Shown here: positions 46,401 to 53,324 of the stretch, piece by piece | Layout: every line of letters begins with the position of its first letter | Position numbering within the stretch: position 1 is the stretch's first letter | Assembly: GCA_021323165.1 (NCBI GenBank) | Contig: JAJTCJ010000032.1 | Coordinates: forward strand, 1 to 53,324 | From: Bacteroidota bacterium | GTDB lineage: Bacteria; Bacteroidota; Bacteroidia; 2-12-FULL-35-15 | Length of the DNA: 53,324 nucleotides | Direction of reading: 5' to 3' | Program-made: the position numbers and the translations under genes | The notes under the pieces: model-generated | The model's database searches: none | Seen by the model: only the letters and a program-made list of their open reading frames with translations | What the model was told of the DNA's origin: nothing

Positions 46401-49400
46401 TTATTTATGGGAACAAAGTTCAGACAACGTTGTATGGACGAGTGCGACCGGAACAAATAATTCTCAGAACTATTCCCCTGCACCATTAAGCGCAACTACT
46501 TATTACCGAAGAACAGTGAGCTCTGCCATGTGTTCATCTCACATTAGTAATACAATTACAATTACTGTATTTCCTGTAATAAATAATAATATCGTTACTG
46601 CATCTCAAATAATCTGTTCCGGACAAACTCCTTCTGTCCTTAACGGTTCTTTGCCTTCAGGTGGAAACGGATCCTATACTTATTTGTGGGAACAAAGCAC
46701 AGATAGCTCCACATGGGTGAATGCAAGCGGAATAAATAATATTCAAAACTATTCTCCCTCATCATTAGGAGTTACAACATATTACAGAAGAAAAGTGAGC
46801 TCAGCAATGTGTTCATCCAGCATCAGCGTACCGGTTACTATCTCTGTTTTGCCTGTTATATCTAATAACCTTATTTCTTCTAATCAAACAATTTGTTCCG
46901 GTCAAACTCCTGCAGCTCTTTCTGGTTCTGTTCCTGTAGGAGGAAATAATGCTTACACTTACTTATGGGAACAAAGTTCAGATAATGTTTCATGGACGAA
47001 TGCTGCGGGAGTAAATAATAATCAAAATTATTCTCCTGGTCTATTAAGTGGTACGGTATATTTTAGAAGAACTGTTGTCTCAGCCATGTGCTCATCAAAC
47101 ATCAGCAGTGTAATTACGATTACTGTTTTACCGGTGATCACAAATAATACTATCAGTTCAGATCAGACCATCTGTTCAGGGCAGAGTCCCGTTATACTGA
47201 ATGGTTCGGCCGCAGCAGGTGGGAACAGTTCATATGTTTATTTGTGGGAACAAAGTGCAGATAACCTTACCTGGACAAATGCGAATGCAATAAATAACCT
47301 GCAAAATTATTCCTCATCACCATTAACCGCTACAACTTATTTTAGAAGAACTGTCAGTTCAGCAATGTGTTCATCGAATACCAGCAATGCAATTACGGTA
47401 ACTGTTTTGCCTGTTGTCAGCAATAATGTTATCAATGCACCTCAAACTATTTGTTCTGGACAAGCACCTTCAGTTCTTAACGGATCTCTTCCGTCAGGAG
47501 GAAATAATACTTACACATACTTGTGGGAACAGAGCACTGATAGTCTTTTGTGGGCAGATGCAAGCGGAATAAATAATATTCAGAATTATTCACCTTCTTC
47601 ATTAAGCACTACTACCTATTTCAGGAGAACTGTAAGTTCAGCAATGTGTTCATCATATATAAGTAATGTAATAACAATTACTGTTCTGCCGGTCATTACT
47701 AATAATAGTATTAGTTCTTCTCAAACTATTTGTGCAGGACAAATTCCGGCTTCTCTGAATGGAACAATACCTTTAGGGGGAAATAATACATATACTTATT
47801 TATGGGAAGAAAGTTCTGATAACATTTCATGGAATGTTGCGGCCGGAATAAATAATACGCAAAATTATTCTCCGGCAGCACTTACAAATACAATGTACTA
47901 TAGAAGAACAGTTAGCTCTGCGATGTGTTCTTCCAATACCTCGCTTCCGGTTACAATTACAGTATTGCCGGTAATTACAGGAAATGCAATATCAACGGAT
48001 CAGACCGTTTGTTCAGGACAAATTCCCGCTGGATTGAATGGATCTTTGCCTTCAGGAGGAAATAGCTCTTATACATATTTATGGGAACAAAGTTCGGATA
48101 GCCTTTCCTGGATAAATGCAAACGGAATAAATAATGTTCAGAGTTATTCACCATCCACTTTAAGCGCTACAACTTATTACAGAAGAACAGTGAGTTCTGC
48201 GATGTGTTCATTATCAATAAGCAGCGCGGTTAAAATAACTGTTCTGCCTGTTATTGCAAACAATGTGGTCAGCGCGGGACAAACGGTCTGTTTTGGACAA
48301 ACACCTGCTGCACTCAATGGTTCTTTGCCTTCCGGAGGGAATAGCTCATTCACTTATCTATGGGAACAGAGTAATGATAACATTTCATGGATCAATGCTG
48401 ATGGAGTAAATAACACACAAAATTATTCAGCAGCATCTTTAAGCAGCACTACCTACTACCGGAGAAAAGTTAGCTCGGCTATGTGTTCAGAAGCTATAAG
48501 TAATGTGATCACTATAACTGTATTGCCATTAATTTCAAATAATATCATTAGTTCAGGTCAAACCATTTGTGCAGGGCAAAGTCCGGCAGCATTATCGGGA
48601 ACTGTTCCGTCAGGTGGTAATAATTCATACGCGTATATGTGGGAACAAAGTACTGATAGTATTTCATGGTCAGCTGCAAACGTTATAAATACCAGTCAGA
48701 ATTATTCACCCTCAACTTTATCTGCCACAACTTATTATAGAAGAATAATCAGTTCAGCAATGTGTTCTTCAGATACAAGCAGTATGGTTACAATAATAGT
48801 TTTACCTGTTGTCACAAACAATACGATCAGTGTAAACCAGACTATCTGCTCGGGCCAGAGTCCTTCAACTATCAATGGCTCTGTACCTGTTGGAGGAAAT
48901 AATTCTTATACTTTTTTATGGCTGCAAAGCCCGGATAATATTTCATGGACAAATTCTGCCGGAATAAATAACACACAAAATTATTCACCTTCAGGATTAA
49001 GCAGCACAGTTTATTTTAAAAGAATTGTCAGCTCAGCAATGTGTTCTGCAGATACAAGTGATGCGGTTATAATAACTGTGTTGCCTGTCATCTCTAATAA
49101 TATCATAAGTTCAGATCAAACCATATGCTTTGGACAAACACCTTCAGGATTGAACGGATCAATACCTTCGGGCGGGAATAATTCATTTACTTATTTGTGG
49201 GAGCAGAGCAATGACAATACTGTTTGGTTAAGTGCGACTGGAGTTAACAATGCTCAGAATTATTCACCATCAGTTTTAAACAACACAACTTTTTTCAGGA
49301 GGATTGTCACATCCGCAATGTGCTCATCTGATACCGGAAATGTTATTTCAATAACAGTTTTACCTGTTATTACTAATAATGTAATAAGTGCTGATCAAAC

Positions 49401-52400
49401 TATTTGCTCAGGACAGTCAGCTTCTACACTCAACGGATCGGTTCCTTCAGGAGGAAATAATTCTTATTCTTATCTCTGGCAGCAAAGCAACGATAGTACC
49501 GTTTGGACAAATGCGAATGGAGTTAATAATGCTCAGAATTATTCACCATCATCATTGATAAGTTCTGTTTATTACAGAAGGATCATCATGTCTGCAATGT
49601 GTTCATCAGATACAAGTAATACGGTCACAATAATCGTTTTACCCTTGTTGTCAAATAATACGGTAAGTGCTAGCCAAACAATTTGTGCGGGACAGACTCC
49701 TGTAGTGTTGAATGGATCGGTTCCTTCCGGAGGAAATAGTTCATTTGTTTATTTATGGGAACAGAGCAATGACAATGTTTCCTGGGCAAATGCCGCTGGA
49801 ATAAATAATGCTCAGGATTACAATGCTTCTTCCTTAACATTTACTACCTATTTCAGAAGAACAGTAAGTTCCGCAATGTGTGCTTCCGACATTAGCAATG
49901 CAATTACAATTACCATTTTACCTGTTATTACTAATAACTTTGTTACTGCTTCTCAGACTATTTGCTCGGGACAAATTCCGACTTTCTTAAACGGATCTTC
50001 CCCGGGAGGAGGAAATAATACATATACTTATTTATGGCAGGAAAGTACAGATAATACCAGCTGGCTTTCTGCTGTTGGTATTAACAGTTCACAGAATTAT
50101 ATTCCTACCGCGCTGACTGATACAACCTATTATAGAAGAATAACAAATTCTGCTATGTGCTCATTTGATACAAGCTTAGTGGTAACCATTACGGTTTTGC
50201 CTTCTCTTTCAAATAACATAATCTTTGGTGATCAAACGATCTGTTATGGACAAAATCCGTCAGTACTAAACGGTTCTTTACCGTCAGGCGGAAACAATTC
50301 ATACGTTTACTCCTGGGAACAGAGCATTGATAGTATAGCCTGGACTCCAGCTAACGGAACAAATAATATGCAGAACTATTCTCCTTCCGGATTAACATCA
50401 ACAATGTATTTCAGAAGAAATATTACTTCACAAAACTGCAGTGATCTTAGCAACACAGTAACTATTACTGTACTGCCTTCTATTTCTAACAATAATATTA
50501 GTTTGGACCAAACCATTTGTTACGGGCAAACTCCTTCACCATTATCCGGATCCTTACCAAACGGAGGTGACAATACATATACATATTTCTGGCAGCAAAG
50601 CTCTGATAATGTTTCATGGTCTGCTGCGAGTGGAATAAATAACACGGCTTCATATATTCCTTCTTCGTTACCGAATACGATTTATTACAGGAGAATTGTT
50701 AACTCGGCTATGTGTTCATCTGATACCAGCAATCAAATAGCGATCACAGTGCTTCCGGTTATTTCTAATAACACTATTAATGCTCCGCAAACAATTTGCT
50801 CCGGACAAACTCCATTACTATTAAATGGCTCTTTACCAACAGGAGGTAATAATTCTTATTCGTTTTTATGGGAACAAAGCGTTGATAGTATCTCCTGGTC
50901 TGCTGCAACAGGACTAAATAATCTGCAGGATTATTCTCCATCTTCGTTAAGCAGCATAGTGTATTACCGGAGAATAATAAGTTCCGCGATGTGCTCAGCA
51001 GATACCAGTGGTTTAATTGTTATAACTGTTCTTCCGGTAATTTCAAATAATACCATTAATGGAGATCAGACTATTTGTTCAGGACAAACTCCTCTTGTAT
51101 TCAGCGGTTCAGTTCCTGCCGGAGGAGATAATTCTTATTCCTATTTATGGGAACAAAGCCCTGATAATAGTTCATGGAGCGTGGCATCAGGATTGAATAC
51201 TACTCAGGGTTATATTCCTGCGACATTAAGTTCAACTATGTATTACAGACGCATTGTGATATCAGGACCATGCGCATCAAACATAAGTAATACAATTACT
51301 ATAACAGTTTTGCCGCTGATTACAAACAATACAATAGGCACAGATCAAACGATATGTTTTGGACAAACTCCTGTTATGCTTACAGGTTCATCACCAAATG
51401 GTGGAGATAATATATTTACATATCTATGGGAGCAAAGTATTGATAGTATTTCATGGAGCTCGGCTTCCGGAATAAATTATATTCAGGATTATACGCCTTC
51501 TTCATTAAGCAGTACCATGTATTTCAGAAGGAGAGTAAGTTCAAACGTATGCTTATCAAGTATAAGTGCTGCCGTTGTAATTACAGTTGTCCCTTCTGTT
51601 ACAAATAATACTATCAGTGGAGATCAAACCATCTGTTCAGGACAAAGCCCTCTTCTTTTCACAGGATCGGTGCCTGCAGGCGGAAACAATTCGTATAATT
51701 ATTTATGGGAGGAAAGTCCGGATAACAATTCCTGGTCTTCTGCTGCCGGAGTGAATAATCTATCCGATTACACATCTTCAGTCTTAAGTGCAACTACGTA
51801 TTACCGAAGAACAATCACTTCTGCAAGCTGCTCAAGTATCAGCAATTCTATTACAATAACTGTTCTTCCTCAGATCTCAGGAAACAGCATCAGTTCTTCG
51901 CAAGTGATCTGTGAAGGACAAACTCCTGCGACAATCACAGGACCTGTTCCAAACGGTGGCGATAACACATACACGTATTTATGGCAGGAAAGCAATAATA
52001 ACATTGCATGGATTCCTGCAGCAGGAACAAATAATATCCAGGATTATAATCCTTCTGCACTTTCGGCTTCAACGTACTACCGCAGAGCAGTAAGTTCAAA
52101 TACATGTTCAGATACTTCTTCTTCAACAACTGTAACAGTGAATAATTTGCCTTCGATCATTTTATCCGGGAATGATTCCATTTGTGAAGGAGCCGATTTC
52201 AATATAAACTTAAATCTTACCGGGGCATCTCCATGGAGCTTAACATATAATGACGGAACAAATAATTTTACACTGAATAATATTAATAGTCCTAACTATT
52301 CATTTGTGGTTCAGCCGGCTCAATCATCTGTTTACACACCTGTAAGTCTGACAGACAATAATGGTTGCTCTGCAACTGTGATAAATGGAACAGCATCAGT

Positions 52401-53151
52401 TATGGTGAATGCGCGCCCGACAGCGAATGCGGGAGTGGATGATTCTATTTGCAGTCTGACTTGTAATCTTAATGCAATTCCTTCCATTGGAAATGGAACA
52501 TGGTCGGGTAGCGGTAGTTTTGGCTCTGTTAATTCTTCAAACAGCACTGTAACAATTTCTGCGCAGGGGGAACATACACTTACCTGGACAGAAAATAACA
52601 ACGGATGTATATCAAGCGATGATGTTAAAATAATTTTCTACGAACCGGTAACTGCTGATGCAGGTACAGATCAGGATGTTTATTTTACACATGAGGCAGT
52701 TTTAGATGCAATGAATTCACCTGGAAAAGGAACATGGACATTGGTGAGCGGCAATGGAAATATTGTTTCGCCTTCCTGGATGAATACAGCTGTCACAGAT
52801 CTTACAGCAGGAGAAAATATCCTTAAATGGACATTAAGAAATGGAATGTGTCCTGTAACAGAAGATGAAACGAAAGTGACGGTTCATGAATTAAAGATCC
52901 CGAACAGCTTTTCACCAAACGGAGATAATATAAATGATAGGTATGTGATCCGTGATCTGGAACATGCGAAATCTAAAAGCATTCAAGTATTCAATATTTG
53001 GGGGATGGAAGTGTTCAGCTCAGATAATTATGAAAATAACTGGAATGGAAAAAGTAAAGAGGGAGTTGACCTTGTAGCAGACACCTATTACTACATTATA
53101 AAAGTGAACGGAAAAACTTATAGCGGCTTTATTGTTTTGAAGCGAGAGTAA
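43495..53151 (+). CDS. Giant beta-propeller / Ig-repeat T9SS type B surface protein
   Basis: 3218 residues, ATG start. The signal peptide is residues ~4-22 (KKFYLIFLYLFINLCIQAQ). Residues ~25-480 are SBBP-type propeller repeats (GNDVAVDSLGNAYVGGNF, ITGIAADAAGNFYITGSF-like motifs, GLAIHGGGSVYISGLV). After a short Ser/Thr-rich Ig-like unit, 25 tandem Ig-like repeats run from residue ~566 to ~2882. C-terminal Ig/PKD-like units follow, one with ILSGNDSICEGADF and one with ADAGTDQDVYFTHEA. The end is a type B sorting domain: NSFSPNGDNINDRYVIRD, FNIWGMEVFSS, ADTYYYIIKVNGK. It should be exported by T9SS and held at the surface as a long stalk. The next gene starts 11 bases later. Ligand unknown. Confidence 0.93.
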   Translation: MNMRKKFYLIFLYLFINLCIQAQQTWLWAKDAVSGSLEAGNDVAVDSLGNAYVGGNFRDDISAAYGSSFSTRYGGQDGFVAKYSSTGTLIWAFKLGSSGTDDVTGIAADAAGNFYITGSFQNVAQFKGVATSASISLTSAGGTDAFLAKYNSLGELQWVKQGTNNNNAYAYKVSLHSSKIFVSGYFDGNANFSFAGSNSLTSVGGFDAFFSVHDLSGNCLMIKKVGGTAHDYGHDITADDNNFYSIGTYFSTSVSFYRDNTIIDSTQTNLSSGESDVFYSAYSLATGNLLWEERIGSPSGSFDDEGLGITQSGNYIYLTGGAGPSTIFPGVGTISGTIGESIFLSQALKSNGQNLWAKIESDGGSSTPGHGYDIKIKNDKIWICGEFYSTTNFSGTSIISGGAEDIFVASYKTDGTLRYVKRAGESGADKAYGLAIHGGGSVYISGLVGGSAVFDAITFNATNGQNIGVAKLGCNNGGGTISGTTTITSGQSANLTFNFSGTSPFDYTYSDGTSNYSGSTSSSSVTVSVSPAATTTYSLVALTSGTYCDALQSNLTGSAVITVNQVINNNVIAANQTICPGQMPSSLTGTLPSGGSGFYTYVWQQSTDSISWITATGLNGLQNYSPGFLSNKTYYRRVVSAGSVTSISNVVSISMSVISNNSIASSQSLCIGQIPNQLTGTFPSGGTGTFSYSWEQSQDNSLWLPGLGTNTSQNYSPPALSVVTYYRRIVSSGTCASNTSNIVVITIPDAIANNIISSNQSICSGQTASLLNGTTPTGGNTAYTYLWQQSADSLVWSNASGINNLINYNPGAPAAILYFRRQVSSGPCAPSFSNAVKINVLPLITNNNISADQTICSGQTPALLNGTLPGGGNFSFSYSWEQSADSITWTAAPGSNTVQNYIPAALTSTTYFKRKANSGSCASESNIVKIIVLPLVSNNIISSGQTICSGQTPALLNGSTPTGGNMAYVYLWEQSSDNVVWTSATGTNNSQNYSPAPLSATTYYRRTVSSAMCSSHISNTITITVFPVINNNIVTASQIICSGQTPSVLNGSLPSGGNGSYTYLWEQSTDSSTWVNASGINNIQNYSPSSLGVTTYYRRKVSSAMCSSSISVPVTISVLPVISNNLISSNQTICSGQTPAALSGSVPVGGNNAYTYLWEQSSDNVSWTNAAGVNNNQNYSPGLLSGTVYFRRTVVSAMCSSNISSVITITVLPVITNNTISSDQTICSGQSPVILNGSAAAGGNSSYVYLWEQSADNLTWTNANAINNLQNYSSSPLTATTYFRRTVSSAMCSSNTSNAITVTVLPVVSNNVINAPQTICSGQAPSVLNGSLPSGGNNTYTYLWEQSTDSLLWADASGINNIQNYSPSSLSTTTYFRRTVSSAMCSSYISNVITITVLPVITNNSISSSQTICAGQIPASLNGTIPLGGNNTYTYLWEESSDNISWNVAAGINNTQNYSPAALTNTMYYRRTVSSAMCSSNTSLPVTITVLPVITGNAISTDQTVCSGQIPAGLNGSLPSGGNSSYTYLWEQSSDSLSWINANGINNVQSYSPSTLSATTYYRRTVSSAMCSLSISSAVKITVLPVIANNVVSAGQTVCFGQTPAALNGSLPSGGNSSFTYLWEQSNDNISWINADGVNNTQNYSAASLSSTTYYRRKVSSAMCSEAISNVITITVLPLISNNIISSGQTICAGQSPAALSGTVPSGGNNSYAYMWEQSTDSISWSAANVINTSQNYSPSTLSATTYYRRIISSAMCSSDTSSMVTIIVLPVVTNNTISVNQTICSGQSPSTINGSVPVGGNNSYTFLWLQSPDNISWTNSAGINNTQNYSPSGLSSTVYFKRIVSSAMCSADTSDAVIITVLPVISNNIISSDQTICFGQTPSGLNGSIPSGGNNSFTYLWEQSNDNTVWLSATGVNNAQNYSPSVLNNTTFFRRIVTSAMCSSDTGNVISITVLPVITNNVISADQTICSGQSASTLNGSVPSGGNNSYSYLWQQSNDSTVWTNANGVNNAQNYSPSSLISSVYYRRIIMSAMCSSDTSNTVTIIVLPLLSNNTVSASQTICAGQTPVVLNGSVPSGGNSSFVYLWEQSNDNVSWANAAGINNAQDYNASSLTFTTYFRRTVSSAMCASDISNAITITILPVITNNFVTASQTICSGQIPTFLNGSSPGGGNNTYTYLWQESTDNTSWLSAVGINSSQNYIPTALTDTTYYRRITNSAMCSFDTSLVVTITVLPSLSNNIIFGDQTICYGQNPSVLNGSLPSGGNNSYVYSWEQSIDSIAWTPANGTNNMQNYSPSGLTSTMYFRRNITSQNCSDLSNTVTITVLPSISNNNISLDQTICYGQTPSPLSGSLPNGGDNTYTYFWQQSSDNVSWSAASGINNTASYIPSSLPNTIYYRRIVNSAMCSSDTSNQIAITVLPVISNNTINAPQTICSGQTPLLLNGSLPTGGNNSYSFLWEQSVDSISWSAATGLNNLQDYSPSSLSSIVYYRRIISSAMCSADTSGLIVITVLPVISNNTINGDQTICSGQTPLVFSGSVPAGGDNSYSYLWEQSPDNSSWSVASGLNTTQGYIPATLSSTMYYRRIVISGPCASNISNTITITVLPLITNNTIGTDQTICFGQTPVMLTGSSPNGGDNIFTYLWEQSIDSISWSSASGINYIQDYTPSSLSSTMYFRRRVSSNVCLSSISAAVVITVVPSVTNNTISGDQTICSGQSPLLFTGSVPAGGNNSYNYLWEESPDNNSWSSAAGVNNLSDYTSSVLSATTYYRRTITSASCSSISNSITITVLPQISGNSISSSQVICEGQTPATITGPVPNGGDNTYTYLWQESNNNIAWIPAAGTNNIQDYNPSALSASTYYRRAVSSNTCSDTSSSTTVTVNNLPSIILSGNDSICEGADFNINLNLTGASPWSLTYNDGTNNFTLNNINSPNYSFVVQPAQSSVYTPVSLTDNNGCSATVINGTASVMVNARPTANAGVDDSICSLTCNLNAIPSIGNGTWSGSGSFGSVNSSNSTVTISAQGEHTLTWTENNNGCISSDDVKIIFYEPVTADAGTDQDVYFTHEAVLDAMNSPGKGTWTLVSGNGNIVSPSWMNTAVTDLTAGENILKWTLRNGMCPVTEDETKVTVHELKIPNSFSPNGDNINDRYVIRDLEHAKSKSIQVFNIWGMEVFSSDNYENNWNGKSKEGVDLVADTYYYIIKVNGKTYSGFIVLKRE
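45190..52140 (+). repeat. 25 tandem Ig-like repeats of ~278 bp
   Basis: Each unit reads about ISNNTISSDQTICSGQTP, then LNGSLPSGGNNSYTYLWEQS, then DxISWxxAxGxNNxQNYSPS, then TTYYRRxVSSAMCSSxxSNxxTITVLPV. I count 25 openings of the NN.I...QTIC type. Most units hold two Cys (TIC and AMC), likely one disulfide each. Confidence 0.92.
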
Positions 53152-53162
53152 ATAGTTACCTA

Positions 53163-53324
53163 ATGAAAAAAAACAGTATTCTTTTCTGTATTTTCTATAT
53201 ATACATGGCAAGTAGCTCACTAGCTCAAAATTCATTAGTGAAAAAATGGGATAAAAGTTTTGGAGGAGGGAATGATGAATGGTTATCCAATCTTCAGGTT
53301 ACTAATGATGGTGGATTTATTCTT
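53163..53324 (+). CDS. Start of a secreted beta-propeller-like protein, truncated by right edge
   Basis: 54 codons are visible from the ATG at 53163, 11 bases after the giant gene's stop. A signal peptide (ILFCIFYIYMASSSLAQ) is followed by KKWDKSFGGGNDEWLSNLQV and TNDGGFIL. This resembles the repeat that opens many T9SS-exported propeller proteins (GGSGNDxLxSLQxTxDGGYIL). It is probably co-transcribed with the giant protein. Length and C-terminus are unknown. Confidence 0.8.
   Translation, partial: MKKNSILFCIFYIYMASSSLAQNSLVKKWDKSFGGGNDEWLSNLQVTNDGGFIL

Noticed and set aside
45190..52140. Regular DNA repeats considered as a CRISPR array
   Set aside because: The period is ~278 bp and the frame is open throughout with Ig-like protein repeats; there are no short direct repeats with unique spacers and no cas genes.

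Overview
The window comes from a member of the Bacteroidota, probably an uncultured gliding or surface-associated relative of the Chitinophagales/Sphingobacteriales/Flavobacteriales. The evidence is AT-rich DNA, three PorP/SprF-type or type-B-sorted surface loci of the type IX secretion system (T9SS), SprB-type repeats, head-GIN (DUF2807), DUF4412 and DUF6268 proteins, and a -7 element of the TAnnTTTG kind. I saw no rRNA, tRNA, CRISPR array, transposase or phage gene.

Left part (1-7295): a giant SprB-repeat protein runs off the left edge on the minus strand. Next to it is a two-gene minus-strand unit: a small type-B-sorted T9SS cargo followed, with an ATGA overlap, by a PorP/SprF protein fused to a coiled coil and a SPOR-like domain. 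A decayed response-regulator gene follows on the plus strand.

Middle part (7296-30051): mostly ordinary genes. These are a Rieske-FAD oxidoreductase with a DUF2231 membrane protein, a GT39 glycosyltransferase, dipeptidyl peptidase IV, methionyl-tRNA synthetase, LD-carboxypeptidase, an SRPBCC protein, two small secreted proteins, a YraN-type protein, an RluB-type pseudouridine synthase, an MtfA-like metallopeptidase, an AsmA-like protein, a histidine kinase, HemW, a cyclase-family hydrolase, and a GIN/beta-barrel protein. Several strong terminators separate the units.

Right part (30052-53324): surface biology. A roughly 10-kb SprB-repeat gene appears to have lost its 5' end; it ends in a type-B sorting domain and is followed by its own PorP/SprF gene. 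Then come an outer-membrane barrel (DUF6268), a lipoprotein, a 9.7-kb gene for a beta-propeller plus 25 tandem Ig-like repeats with a type-B sorting domain, and the start of another secreted protein.

The most notable points are the apparently decapitated giant adhesin, a 1.6-kb higher-order duplication inside it, the PorP-SPOR fusion coupled to its cargo gene, the GIN-barrel fusion, the kinase with a duplicated sensor, and a clear receiver-domain pseudogene. I found no wholly new system that I can defend. The best candidates are the dedicated cargo/PorP surface-display pairs.
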